Assembly (NCBI GenBank): GCA_012033205.1
Contig: JAAUSO010000010.1
Coordinates: 16,562 to 80,561, forward strand
Length of the DNA stretch: 64,000 bases
Reading direction: 5' to 3'
From: Richelia sp. SL_2_1
GTDB taxonomy: Bacteria > Cyanobacteriota > Cyanobacteriia > Cyanobacteriales > Nostocaceae
Numbering within the stretch: position 1 is the stretch's first letter; every line of letters starts with the position of its first letter. Below the pieces are notes generated by a model. It worked only from the letters and a program-made list of their open reading frames with translations, ran no database searches and had not been told where the DNA came from. Of this stretch, positions 9,620-19,003 are shown piece by piece. The translations under genes were made by a program, and so were the position numbers.

Positions 9620-10009
9620 TTAATATTCCCAATTCAGTGCAACCGCGACTTGTCTAGCTAAGGTTAATAAATCAAAAGGCTTGATAATTGCTGCCGTTAC
9701 TCCAAGTTCGGTTAATTGAGACAATTCTTGATACTGTTCCGTAGAAGTTAATAAAATTATCGGGATTTGCTGAGTAGTCGGTTTATTCTGTAACTCTTGC
9801 AATATGGTATTGCAATCAAAATCAAATATAATTTCATTCAAATCCAAAATAATTGCATCAGCTTGTTCGGTTGTAGCTTTGGCAATAGCTTCATTTAGGG
9901 AGTTCGTGATTACAACCGAACAGCCTGCTATTGTTTCTAAGCAAACCTGAGTAACTTCCTGTATGGCATCTACATTTTCAATAATTAGTAGGATACGTCG
10001 GTGGTTCAC
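9620..10009 (-). CDS. Degenerate CheY-like receiver, tandem relative of RfpC
   Basis: This single receiver domain of 129 residues has no output domain. It keeps the phosphoacceptor Asp (ADAIILDLNE), the Thr of the switch (ILLTS) and the Lys near the end (IIKPFD). The N-terminal acidic pair that binds magnesium is changed from DDD (as in the adjacent RfpC) to EN (LLIIENVD). It aligns with RfpC through TQVCLE and TEQADAIILD, so a tandem duplication is likely. The only in-frame start is GTG at 10007-10009, with a weak signal. It lies between rfpC and chlF. It may modulate or compete in the RfpA-RfpC-RfpB relay; that is inference. Confidence 0.8.
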   Translation of the reverse strand: MNHRRILLIIENVDAIQEVTQVCLETIAGCSVVITNSLNEAIAKATTEQADAIILDLNEIIFDFDCNTILQELQNKPTTQQIPIILLTSTEQYQELSQLTELGVTAAIIKPFDLLTLARQVAVALNWEY

Positions 10010-10159
10010 TATTTACATTTACCCATGGGTGCCAAGTATTTTCTGGCTACCAAATCCCGCTGGTGGATACTTGTTGAATTATTTTTGGTGATTTGTTAGC
10101 CAGCTTCACCTTGTAGGGTAAGTAAAAACTATGAATAACCCATGAAGAAAATACAATTC

Positions 10160-10527
10160 TCATTGCAAAACTTGAGTAATTTCGTGAGCCAAAGTAAACG
10201 GATCATAAGGTTTGGTTATAACTCCGGCAACACAAAGTTGAGTAAAATGACGCTTTTCGGCAGGTTGAGCTTTTGCTGTGAGTAGAATCACAGGAATATT
10301 TTGGTAATCGGATTCTCTTGTAGTTTCTCAAAAGTTGTCAACCCGTCCATCTCTGGCATCATTACATCTAGAAGAATCGCATCAGGCTGCTCTGTTGCGG
10401 CTGTAACTAAACCTTCTTTACCTGAAGCAGCACTCAGAACTTCCCATTCACCTAAAATTTCTAAACACATTTGAGTGGCTTCTCGGATATCTCGATCATC
10501 ATCAATGATTAAAATACGTTTGGTCAT
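10160..10527 (-). CDS. rfpC: CheY-like response regulator RfpC, with one-base frame break
   Basis: This is a single-domain receiver proposed to carry phosphate between RfpA and RfpB in far-red signalling. The first part, starting at ATG 10525-10527 (MTKRILIIDDDRDIREATQ), has the acidic triad and the phosphoacceptor in ILLDVMMPEMDG. The frame then ends early at 10288. In another frame the rest of the receiver follows without a gap (NIPVILLTAKAQPAEKRH, then the end with VITKPYDPFTLAHEI) to a stop at 10160-10162. The break falls at accaaaatattcc, where five A residues instead of four would restore about 122 codons. Length, context and similarity fit RfpC. Confidence 0.82.
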
Positions 10528-10757
10528 ATATTGCACCATTAAAACTATAGTCAAAATAATTACTAATTTTTTAGCTTCGTTTTCACCCGCCTGATACTGC
10601 AAGTCCCCGCTCTTATAGCATAAGTCCATTAAAATGGACTGAAAATACAGGAAATAAAATCTAAAAATTTATAACTATAAAATTTATAATTTAGTTAATT
10701 ATTTGTAAGTTACAAAATATGTGTTTGCTCATTTTTTCTTTTGCCAATAGCTAATGA

Positions 10758-13319
10758 TTACTCATTAAGAGGTAATGTAAAATAAAAAATACTACTACGA
10801 CCTAAAATACTTTCAACCCAGATTTTACCACCGTGTTGTTGCACAATACTGCGACAAATTGCTAATCCTAAACCCGTACCTCCTTGATGTCGAGAATTAG
10901 AAGCATCAACTTGTTGAAAACGGTCAAAAATGGTTTCGAGTTTATCTTCAGGAATTCCTCTACCTTGATCTTTGACTTGAAATAATATTTGAGAATCTTG
11001 TACTTTGGCTCCAAGGAAGACTGTACTATGTGGTGGTGAAAATTTAATCGCATTGCTGAGTAAATTAGTTAATGTTTGAATGATTCGATCTGGGTCTGCC
11101 CATAATTGTACTTCAAAAGGTTTCAACGCAAGTTTGATTTCTGCTTTCTCAGCCATTGCTCGCATTTCATCTACTGCTTGTATCATCAATTCTGCGGCAT
11201 TGCAATTTTGTTTTTCCATCGTTACTTTGCCAGAATTAATCCGTTCAATATCAAGAATGTCATTAATTAAACGCACTAAACGATTGGTATTATCAAAGGC
11301 AATTTCCAGCATCCGTTGACTTTTCGCGGGTTGATTGTTCAAGGAACCATGGGAAAGTAAACCTAAAGCGCTGCGAATGGAAGTTAAAGGTGTCCGCAAT
11401 TCGTGACTGACAACTGAGACAAACTCATTTTTCATTCGTTCTACTATTTGCCGCTCGGTAATATCTTTAAAAATTACAACAGCACCTACAATCTGATTCT
11501 TTTCTAAAATTGGTGTACTAACATACTCTACGGGGAATTTTGTTCCATTTCGACGGTAGAATGTGTCGTCAACAATATGCTGGACTGCACCAGTTTTTAA
11601 TGTGGCATAAATCGGATTTTCTTCCCAAGGATAAGGACTTCCGTCTGGCTTAGAATGATTCAATATCCTGTGCATAAATCTTTCTTCAGACTGATGTGGA
11701 AATTCCGAAAGAATGTAGCTTGGGTAAGAATCTAAATTCTTATTGGCGATTGAAACAATCAATTCTTCTACCCGATATCCCAACATTCTTGCTGCTGCTG
11801 GGTTAACAAAAGTCAGTTTACCTTGGGAATTTAATCCGTAAATTCCCTCGCCTGCGGAGTTTAAAATTAACCCACTTTGCCTACTCAGGCGTTCAAGTGA
11901 GGCTTTCGCTTGTTCGCGTTCGCTGATTTCTCTCCGTAATTCTGCTGTTCGTTCTTGTACTCGCTGTTCTAATTCGGCATTCAAGGCAGAAATTTTTAAC
12001 TCTGCTTGTTTGCGTTCTTGGATATCTCGTTCCAAATCAACATTCAGAGCATAAACTTGCTGATACAGTTCGTATTGATGAATTGCCGTAGCAAAGTGAC
12101 TACCCAAAGCTAAAGCAAGTTCAATTTCTGCTGAAGTCCATTCTTGTACTTGACCTTGCTTTAATTCTTGCCATGTCTCAAAAGATACTATCGGGCGCTG
12201 TTGTCGGGGGTCATCGCGATCGCGTTTTCTGCCCCATAAAGTTTCGATCTCAATTTCGTGGCGAAAAATACTCAAATACCCTAACTTGTGCTGTCGAGAT
12301 TGCAGTTCGATAACTAGCAAGCTACGAATTTTGTTGTTTAAAAAAACCCTTTCTAAATATTCTGGTAAAGCAACTTGATGTAAATCTGGAATTATCCGGG
12401 CTTGAATTCCATTACTGCAAGTGACTTGTTCCTCTAACCATTGTTGCCAAGTCGGATGTTCCTCAAATTTTTCTCCACTTTGATTAAGTTCCCACTGCCC
12501 ACAAACAAACAATTGTGCTTGCTCTTGAGGATTTTGGGGAACTATGTAAATTCTGCCACCCGCCCCTTGCAAACCATTCACAGTTAATTCCAAAGCCTGT
12601 TGTAACTGCATTTCGGTCATTGAATGCAGCAGCTTGGTAACTCGGTTAATCATCGCTTCTTGTGCTGCTTGAGCGCGGGTTTGTTCTAGTAGGGTACTTT
12701 GAGCGATCGCAATTGATAATTGATCTACAACTAGCTGGACAATGTGTAATTCTCGTTGTGTTACCTGTCGTGGGGAACTATGGTGAGATACTAATAATCC
12801 CCATAATTGCTCGCGATGAAAAATCGGCACGACTAAAGAGGACTGTACACCCATTGATGTGAGATATTCTACATGACAGGGGTCAACAGGACGAAAGCGA
12901 ATATCATCAGCGATTGACTCTCCAGTTTCGGGAGAAGTTAATGGACTTACGCCAATTTGTTGTGTAGCTAAATCTACAATTGAACGCTGACGTGCTTTGA
13001 TAAATAATTCACGTGCTTCGGGTGGAATATCTTCTGCGGGAAAATGTTGTCCTAAAAGCGATGGTAAACGTTGTTGGTTAACTGATTCAGCAACTACTTT
13101 TCCACTACCATCTGCATCAAAACGATACACTTTAACTCGGTCTGTTTCCAATAATGTACGTACTTCTGTGACTGTTCCGGTGAGGATTGCCGGTAATTCT
13201 AGGGATTGACGAATCCTAGTTATCATCCGGTGTAGAAGTACCTCAACAGAAGCAATTAACTTTTCACCACTGTTGGAGGATTTATCTGAACTTTGGGGAC
13301 GTGGGTTATTAAACTGCAT
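10758..13319 (-). CDS. rfpA: Far-red sensing phytochrome histidine kinase RfpA
   Basis: This 853-residue knotless phytochrome lacks an N-terminal PAS domain. Residues about 25-210 form a GAF domain with the DIP motif (FPAEDIPPEA) and a likely bilin-binding Cys148 in VDPCHVEYLTSMGV. A PHY-like domain follows to about 430, then a coiled linker, a PAS domain (about 490-620), a HisKA domain with His639 in SVVSHELRTPLTS, and a HATPase domain (NLLSNAIKFSP, GTGLGLAI). RfpA is the photoreceptor that starts far-red acclimation. It lies 52 bases downstream of rfpB on the same strand and upstream of rfpC, so rfpB-rfpA-rfpC probably form one unit. The ATG at 13317-13319 fits the domain start. Confidence 0.94.
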   Translation of the reverse strand: MQFNNPRPQSSDKSSNSGEKLIASVEVLLHRMITRIRQSLELPAILTGTVTEVRTLLETDRVKVYRFDADGSGKVVAESVNQQRLPSLLGQHFPAEDIPPEARELFIKARQRSIVDLATQQIGVSPLTSPETGESIADDIRFRPVDPCHVEYLTSMGVQSSLVVPIFHREQLWGLLVSHHSSPRQVTQRELHIVQLVVDQLSIAIAQSTLLEQTRAQAAQEAMINRVTKLLHSMTEMQLQQALELTVNGLQGAGGRIYIVPQNPQEQAQLFVCGQWELNQSGEKFEEHPTWQQWLEEQVTCSNGIQARIIPDLHQVALPEYLERVFLNNKIRSLLVIELQSRQHKLGYLSIFRHEIEIETLWGRKRDRDDPRQQRPIVSFETWQELKQGQVQEWTSAEIELALALGSHFATAIHQYELYQQVYALNVDLERDIQERKQAELKISALNAELEQRVQERTAELRREISEREQAKASLERLSRQSGLILNSAGEGIYGLNSQGKLTFVNPAAARMLGYRVEELIVSIANKNLDSYPSYILSEFPHQSEERFMHRILNHSKPDGSPYPWEENPIYATLKTGAVQHIVDDTFYRRNGTKFPVEYVSTPILEKNQIVGAVVIFKDITERQIVERMKNEFVSVVSHELRTPLTSIRSALGLLSHGSLNNQPAKSQRMLEIAFDNTNRLVRLINDILDIERINSGKVTMEKQNCNAAELMIQAVDEMRAMAEKAEIKLALKPFEVQLWADPDRIIQTLTNLLSNAIKFSPPHSTVFLGAKVQDSQILFQVKDQGRGIPEDKLETIFDRFQQVDASNSRHQGGTGLGLAICRSIVQQHGGKIWVESILGRSSIFYFTLPLNE

Positions 13320-13371
13320 TATCTAAAAGATGAAAAAATCTAAATTGCAAGATGAAAAATGAAAATATTCG

Positions 13372-15240
13372 CTAATTAGCTACACCATTAATAGTTTGAA
13401 ATAATTTGATTCGCTCTAAGCGATTGAATATGTGAGTCACTAATTCCGGTCCAACAATAGACTTGCTCAAACATTCGTTAGCACCTGCATTAAAGGCTTT
13501 TTGTATAGTATCAGCATCATTATGAACTGTGAGAAAGACAATAGGTAATCCACTCCAACGTGGTTCATTTCTAACTACTTGACACAAATCAATACCATTA
13601 ATATCAGGCATTTCCACATCAAGAATCAGTAAATCTGGGGAATTTTTCATTAAAATATCCCAGAAGCATAATGGCTCATTTAATGTAGAAAGTTTTAGTC
13701 CACAAGGTTCTAATAATTCCCTAATTAAACTTAAAATTTGTGGATCGTCATCTACCACCATAACTTTGCCATCTTGGGAGCGGCTTTGTGTCAATACCTG
13801 AGAAATCAATTTTAATAAATGTTCGGGAAGTAATGTTTTTTCTAAAAATATATGAGTAAATAATCGCGACAATTTTACCCGATTAGCTAAACTATCATCA
13901 GTTGTGGATAGTATTACTGGGATTGGTGGTGTGGAACAATTCGTTAATTTGGCAAGTTGATTCAGACTGTCTTCTCTTGTCTTGGCAAGGGCAATACTCA
14001 GTAAAACTACATCAATTTTAGGCTTAGTTAATGCTTCTTTTGCTGCCAATAAATCTCTGACTAATTCTATTTGTATTCCCGATGCAACTGCCAATTTAAT
14101 CATGCTATGGACTAGTTTTTCATCGTCATCAATTATCACCATTACAGAAGATTTTTCACACTGCACAGTTTTTTTAGATTCTTTAAAGGCAGGCTGTTTA
14201 ATTTCCTGTTGTAAAAGTTTGACTAATTCTCTCAAATAAAGTCCCTGATTTCGGTCTAAATTAACTTGCAATTTGAAAATTTGTTCTATTTCTCTAGCGA
14301 GATCAGAACCTTGGGAAAAACTAAAAATTCCCAATCTTCCAGCCAATTTGTGCGCTACTCTTTGAGCGTTTTCTCTTAATTCTTCCTCTAAATTATTCTC
14401 TAGTAATGCACTAACAGCTTGCTCTAAAATTTCTACACCCTCAATACTTTGTACTTTCAGTTTCTCCCATAATTTAGTTAATGCTTCTTTAGTTTGCTGT
14501 TGTTTATTGCTTAGTTTATTTGGTTTATTTTGATGTTTTTCTCTAGAAAATTTTACTTTATCGTTTGCAGCATCTTTGAGGCGATAACCCAAACCATAAA
14601 CAGTTTCAATCAAATCATTCGGCGCTCCGGCTCTGGTCATTTTCTGCCGTAAACCTTTAATGTGAGCAGTAACTGTCTCCTCTTTAGGTGCTTCGTCCAT
14701 AGACCACAAATGGTCTAAAATGTCACTTCTATTAAACACAATATTACGGTTACGAAGAAAAAGCTCCAGCAAACGATATTCTTTGGGAGTTAAATTGAGC
14801 AAATGACCGTTATAAGTAACTTCCGTACTACCAGGGTTAAGACACAGGTTTTCCCATTGTAAAACTGTTTGTATCGGTGTATTTTTACGACGTAATAAAA
14901 CCCGAATCCGAGCTAATAATTCTGTGATTTCAAAAGGTTTGACCACATAATCATCTGCTCCAGCATCTAATCCCAACACTTTATCATTGCTGGAGTTTTG
15001 GGCTGTTAATAATAAAACGGGCATTTGATAATTATGTTGTCGCAACTTCTGACAAAATTTGATGCCATCGATTTCGGGTAAGATAACATCAAGCAAAATT
15101 AAGTCATAGGTGAAAGTCTCGACAAACTCCCAGCCGAGCAAGCCACTATCTGCAATATCTACCATATAGTGTTGATTACTAAGAATGTTTTCTAAAGCTT
15201 TGGCAATACACTCGTCATCCTCAACTATTAAAATTCTCAT
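13372..15240 (-). CDS. rfpB: Far-red response regulator and DNA-binding protein RfpB
   Basis: This is a 622-residue regulator with five domains. Residues 1-118 are an intact receiver (LIVEDDE, LILLDVILPEIDG, VVKPF). Residues 130-225 are an OmpR-type winged helix (LTPKEYRLLELFL, VYGLGYRLK). Residues 240-350 look like an Hpt domain (VAHKLAGRLGIFSF). Residues 365-490 are a degenerate receiver with Ser in place of the phosphoacceptor Asp (VVLLSIALA). Residues 495-618 are an intact receiver (VVDDDP, LLILDVEMPDINGI). RfpB is the transcription activator of the far-red genes. It is transcribed away from psbA3 and followed closely by rfpA. Confidence 0.93.
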   Translation of the reverse strand: MRILIVEDDECIAKALENILSNQHYMVDIADSGLLGWEFVETFTYDLILLDVILPEIDGIKFCQKLRQHNYQMPVLLLTAQNSSNDKVLGLDAGADDYVVKPFEITELLARIRVLLRRKNTPIQTVLQWENLCLNPGSTEVTYNGHLLNLTPKEYRLLELFLRNRNIVFNRSDILDHLWSMDEAPKEETVTAHIKGLRQKMTRAGAPNDLIETVYGLGYRLKDAANDKVKFSREKHQNKPNKLSNKQQQTKEALTKLWEKLKVQSIEGVEILEQAVSALLENNLEEELRENAQRVAHKLAGRLGIFSFSQGSDLAREIEQIFKLQVNLDRNQGLYLRELVKLLQQEIKQPAFKESKKTVQCEKSSVMVIIDDDEKLVHSMIKLAVASGIQIELVRDLLAAKEALTKPKIDVVLLSIALAKTREDSLNQLAKLTNCSTPPIPVILSTTDDSLANRVKLSRLFTHIFLEKTLLPEHLLKLISQVLTQSRSQDGKVMVVDDDPQILSLIRELLEPCGLKLSTLNEPLCFWDILMKNSPDLLILDVEMPDINGIDLCQVVRNEPRWSGLPIVFLTVHNDADTIQKAFNAGANECLSKSIVGPELVTHIFNRLERIKLFQTINGVAN

Positions 15241-15970
15241 TTAATCAATACCTCTAAAATCTGGAAACTAAGCTTTTTCCACAGAGTTATAACAATTGAC
15301 CAAGAAGTTGGCAGCAAAAAAGTTGTTTACCACAAATTCTTAGTCTTACTAAGTCATGCTCTTGATTTTTTATAGATATATGCTGATAGCATCTATAAAG
15401 AAAATCTATCTTTAATCACCAAGCTAATTTGAAATTTTTTTTATTGTATTGAAAATCATTATTAACGAGTTTCTTGTCTAAAAGTTACTTAGCTTCAAGA
15501 AAAAATAAGTTTCTTTACTTTAATTTATATTTTGCACTTCAGAACATGATGAAGATTTGTAAAGATAAAAATCGACTTCATTAGTTCTTCATTTTTAATT
15601 ACTATTGTGATTTTCATAAGTTGAGTTGAGAGCTTTGAGAACTGCATCTTAATTAGCTCGTCGTTACCACCTCATCGCATATGATTTTACAAAAGTTATA
15701 GGGATGAGGGGGGATTCTTCAACAAAAAATCAACGGGGAACGCCGTTAGCGGGCAATAAGGTCGAAATTTCTGAGAGTAGCAATTTATTAATTTGTTTAG
15801 AGTATTTATTTAGAATTGCCAACATCTCAGTAGTTGCAGCTAATAGCTAACAATTAATGTTGAGCTATATGAAACCAGTTTTCAGATATTCTCTGACACA
15901 AACGGCAATTTAACTTTTTCACATTTTTTCGTAACCAATAGTAATCAAACTTCATACCACTGTTGAACTT
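15241..15970. promoter_or_regulatory. Divergent control region between rfpB and psbA3
   Basis: These 730 bases without a gene separate the minus-strand rfp/chlF/psa arm from the plus-strand psb/apc arm, so both promoters must lie here. Seen: a TTTGAGAA-n-ATCT motif at 15633-15649 like the pair upstream of chlF, overlapping ttgag direct repeats at 15621-15640, a G-run (ggggggattc) near 15709, and a palindrome (acggggaacgccgtt) near 15732. The psbA3 start has only a weak ribosome binding site. Exact promoter elements cannot be fixed by eye. Confidence 0.5.
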
Positions 15971-17062
15971 ATGACTACAGTTTCACAACAACAGCCTAGC
16001 CGTTTTCCCACGTGGGATAGGTTCTGCGATTGGGTAACTAGTACCGAAAATCGGCTGTATATCGGCTGGTTTGGTTTCCTAATGATTCCTTTACTAGGAG
16101 TCTCCACTTGCGTCTTTATAATTGCCTTCATCGCGGCTCCACCCGTAGACATTGACGGAATCCGGGAGCCAATAGCAGGTTCACTACTTTATGGCAACAA
16201 TATCATTACTGGTGCTGTTGTTCCCACCTCCAATGCCATTGGACTGCACTTTTATCCGATTTGGGAAGCTGCTTCTGTGGATGAATGGCTGTACAACGGC
16301 GGCCCTTACCAGATGATTGCATTCCACTACATTCCAGCCCTTTCTTGTTATATGGGACGTGAGTGGGAACTTTCTTACCGTTTAGGTATGCGTCCTTGGA
16401 TTGCAGTTGCCTACAGCGCTCCTCTTGCTGCGACAACATCGGTATTTTTGATTTACCCCATCGGACAAGGCAGCTTCTCGGACGGTTTACCAATGGGTAT
16501 CAGCGGCACCTTTAATTTTATGTTCGTTTTCCAAGCCGAACATAATATTTTGATGAATCCATTTCATATGTTAGGAGTTGCTGGAGTTCTGGGAGGTTCG
16601 TTGTTTTGTGCCATGCACGGTTCACTAGTAACGTCCAGTCTTGTGCGTGAAACAACTGAATCTGAATCTCAGAATTACGGCTATAAATTTGGACAAGAAC
16701 AAGAGACATACAACATAGTTGCAGCCCACGGCTATTTTGGTCGTCTGATATTCCAGTATGCCAGCTTCAACAATAGCCGTTCCTTGCATTTCTTCCTTGC
16801 AGCTTGGCCTGTAATTTGTATTTGGGCTACTGCGATCGGTATTAGTACAATGGCATTCAACCTCAACGGATTCAACTTTAATAATTCAATCCTTGATTCT
16901 CAAGGTCGAGTACTTCCTAGTTGGGCTGATGTATTAAATCGAGCCAATATTGGTTTTGAAGTCATGCACGAACGGAATGCTCATAATTTTCCATTAGATT
17001 TGGCATCTGGTGAATCTGTTCCGGTAACTGTTTCCCTTAAAGCTCCAGCATTAGCTGCTTGA
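15971..17062 (+). CDS. psbA3: Photosystem II D1 protein, far-red paralogue
   Basis: This 363-residue D1 is of normal length. Unlike ChlF upstream, it keeps all recognisable oxygen-evolving ligands: Asp in GSFSDG, AEHN, and the C-terminal [13 protein letters not shown] with the processing site after LDLA. It keeps the redox Tyr (YPIGQG) and the herbicide/QB loop (YASFNNSRS). Residues unlike common D1 cluster around [16 protein letters not shown], as known for far-red D1 variants that place chlorophyll f or d. It is the first gene of the plus-strand arm, 63 bases before the first ApcD-type gene. Confidence 0.93.
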   Translation: MTTVSQQQPSRFPTWDRFCDWVTSTENRLYIGWFGFLMIPLLGVSTCVFIIAFIAAPPVDIDGIREPIAGSLLYGNNIITGAVVPTSNAIGLHFYPIWEAASVDEWLYNGGPYQMIAFHYIPALSCYMGREWELSYRLGMRPWIAVAYSAPLAATTSVFLIYPIGQGSFSDGLPMGISGTFNFMFVFQAEHNILMNPFHMLGVAGVLGGSLFCAMHGSLVTSSLVRETTESESQNYGYKFGQEQETYNIVAAHGYFGRLIFQYASFNNSRSLHFFLAAWPVICIWATAIGISTMAFNLNGFNFNNSILDSQGRVLPSWADVLNRANIGFEVMHERNAHNFPLDLASGESVPVTVSLKAPALAA

Positions 17063-17124
17063 AGAGATTTTCTCAAGTGATTAGTGCTGACTAATAACCA
17101 ATAACCAATAATCAGGAAAAAGCA

Positions 17125-17601
17125 ATGAGTGTAGTCACTGAATTGATTCTGAACGCTGATAGTGAAGCTCGATATCCTGCTCCCAAAGAACTGAGAATAT
17201 TTCAAGATTTTTTAAAAACAGGAGACCAAAGAATTCGCATTGCCAGAATATTGGCACAAAATGAGCAACAAATTGTCCAAAATGGCAGCATGAGATTTTG
17301 GGAACGCTGTCCCAACACTCCAAGTAATAGCGGTAATGAGCGTAAGACAGCTTCTTGTCAGCGCGATCAGGGTTGGTATGTGCGTTTAGTTGCTTATTCG
17401 ATCTTGGCTGGTAGTGAAAAACCCCTCGAAGAAATTGGCACGCTTGGCATTAAAGAAATGTACAACAATTTAGAGATTCCACTGAGGAATTTAGTTGAAG
17501 CTATGCGCTGTGTCAAGGAAGAAGCTGTATCAATGATGAGTGAAGAAGATGTGGTTGAAGTTGGACCCTATTTTGACTACATCATTCAAGCACTTTCTTA
17601 A
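17125..17601 (+). CDS. apcD: Far-red allophycocyanin alpha subunit (ApcD type), first copy
   Basis: This 158-residue globin-like phycobiliprotein has an N-terminus (MSVVTELILNADSEARYP) closer to ApcD than to ApcA. The bilin-binding Cys78 is in [14 protein letters not shown]. It shares with the other two copies here the unusual insert [11 protein letters not shown] in place of the ordinary PGGNAYG segment. Its place directly upstream of apcB2 matches the alpha gene called apcA2 or apcD5 in other far-red clusters, but I cannot fix the numeral from sequence alone. It pairs with ApcB2 in the red-shifted phycobilisome core. The ribosome binding site is tcaggaaaaagc. Confidence 0.9.
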   Translation: MSVVTELILNADSEARYPAPKELRIFQDFLKTGDQRIRIARILAQNEQQIVQNGSMRFWERCPNTPSNSGNERKTASCQRDQGWYVRLVAYSILAGSEKPLEEIGTLGIKEMYNNLEIPLRNLVEAMRCVKEEAVSMMSEEDVVEVGPYFDYIIQALS

Positions 17602-17731
17602 CAAACAATAATGAGATTGAGGTTTTTAGGATTGTCAGATACATCAATCCTAAATCTCAAATCTCAAATCAAATCACCTCTAATCTTTAATTCAAAAAAT
17701 CAATCAAAACTTCACCTAGGGAACTTGAATT

Positions 17732-18217
17732 ATGCAAGATGTAATTACTGCTTTGATTAATTCCTCTGATGTTCAAGGCAAATATCTAGATAATACCTAC
17801 TTAGAAAAACTAGAAGCCTACTTCCATAGCGGTGATATGCGTGCGCGAGCTGCGACTGCTCTTAGTGCCAATGCCAAAAGTATCATCACTCAGACTGTTG
17901 CCAAGTCTTTGCTTTACACAGATATTACTGCTCCTGGCGGCAATATGTATACGTGTCGTCGCTATGCTGCTTGCGTGCGTGACTTGGATTATTTTTTGCG
18001 CTATGCAACTTATGCCATGTTAGCTGGTGACACTTCAATTTTAGATGAGCGGATTTTAAATGGTTTAAGGGAAACTTACAATTCATTAGGAGTTCCCATA
18101 GGTGGAACTATCCGAGCAGTACAAGCAATGAAGGAAGTTGTTAGTAGTATGCTTGGTAGCGAAGCAGGAAAAGAAATGGGTATTTACTTTGACCACATTG
18201 CTTCTGGTTTGAGTTAA
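17732..18217 (+). CDS. apcB2: Far-red allophycocyanin beta subunit
   Basis: This 161-residue protein is very close to ordinary ApcB across its length: [20 protein letters not shown], then TAPGGNMYT with Asn71 (methylated in the family), Cys81 in [17 protein letters not shown], and [14 protein letters not shown] at the end. It supplies the beta chain for the ApcD-type alpha subunits around it. It is the only beta gene in the cluster, against three alpha-type genes, so they probably share it. It lies 130 bases after the first apcD, with tandem ctcaaat repeats in the gap. Confidence 0.93.
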   Translation: MQDVITALINSSDVQGKYLDNTYLEKLEAYFHSGDMRARAATALSANAKSIITQTVAKSLLYTDITAPGGNMYTCRRYAACVRDLDYFLRYATYAMLAGDTSILDERILNGLRETYNSLGVPIGGTIRAVQAMKEVVSSMLGSEAGKEMGIYFDHIASGLS

Positions 18218-18243
18218 AAAGCATTTTTAGGAGTTAGGAGTTG

Positions 18244-18270
18244 TAGAGACGTAGCAATGCTACGTCTGTA
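18244..18270. repeat. Palindromic repeat (gacgtagc family) after apcB2
   Basis: The near-perfect palindrome agacgtagcaatgctacgtc, flanked by tag and tgta, could form a hairpin in the apc transcript. Close relatives lie at 26563-26590 (after psbB2) and 50031-50072. It is followed by STRR-like repeats (ggagttag, then attaccc) up to about 18340. It has no U-run behind it, so it looks like a mobile repeat rather than a standard terminator. Confidence 0.6.
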
Positions 18271-18368
18271 CGGGAGTTAGGAGTTGACAGTTGTTTATTA
18301 CCAATTACCCATTACCAATTACCCATTACCAATTTCTTCTAATTTTATCAACGAAAAATAGGAGTTTT

Positions 18369-18845
18369 ATGAGCATAATTACAAAATCAATTGCTCAAGC
18401 AGACAGAGAAGCTCGTTATCTAAATGTGGGTGAATTAACTGCTATCCGAGACTTTTATCAAGGTGGGCTTTCTCGGCTAGACTTAGCCACAGTTCTCGTA
18501 GAAAACGAAAAAAAAATTGTGGAAAAAGCTAGTTTGAAGTTTTGGGAACGGTGTCCTGATACGCCTAGTAATAGTGGGAATAGAACCTATCGGGCTTCCT
18601 GTTTGCGAGACCAAAGTTGGTATATTCGCCTGATTACTTATTCCCTTGTAGTGGGAGATATAGAACCTTTAGCAGAAATTGGTACTATCGGGGTGAAGGA
18701 GATGTATGAATCTTTGGAAATTCCCCTACCCAATTTAGTAGAAGCTGTTTTTTGTCTTAAAGAAGTTTCTTTAGAATTCTTCCCTTTGCAAGATGTTACT
18801 GAAGTCGCACCTTATTTTGATTACTTGATTCAATCATTAATGTAG
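18369..18845 (+). CDS. apcD: Far-red allophycocyanin alpha subunit (ApcD type), second copy
   Basis: This 158-residue protein starts MSIITKSIAQADREARYL behind ataggagttttat; the open frame upstream of this ATG is repeat sequence and is left out. The bilin-binding Cys78 lies in RASCLRDQSWYIRL, and the segment RCPDTPSNSGN is shared with the first copy. Its N-terminus is the most ApcA-like of the three. Far-red clusters usually carry apcD2 and apcD3 around apcE2; this copy precedes apcE2, but the numeral is not secure. It probably pairs with ApcB2. Confidence 0.9.
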   Translation: MSIITKSIAQADREARYLNVGELTAIRDFYQGGLSRLDLATVLVENEKKIVEKASLKFWERCPDTPSNSGNRTYRASCLRDQSWYIRLITYSLVVGDIEPLAEIGTIGVKEMYESLEIPLPNLVEAVFCLKEVSLEFFPLQDVTEVAPYFDYLIQSLM

Positions 18846-19003
18846 TAAGTAGTCCACCAAGGGAACGAGAGCCTGGGGTTTATGCAATTTACTACTCACT
18901 ACTCCCTGAACCCACCCGACATTTTTGGCTTGATCGAGTAGTAGCTAATAGGTAGGGAACAGGAAATAGGGGATAGCAGACAAATAACAAAGGATAAAAT
19001 TAA

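Noticed and set aside
15971..17062. A second chlorophyll f synthase
   Set aside because: This D1 keeps the manganese ligands and Met-Gly in place of the QD motif, so it is far-red D1.
17815..18025. A 63-codon frame inside apcB2
   Set aside because: It is a shadow of apcB2 in another frame.
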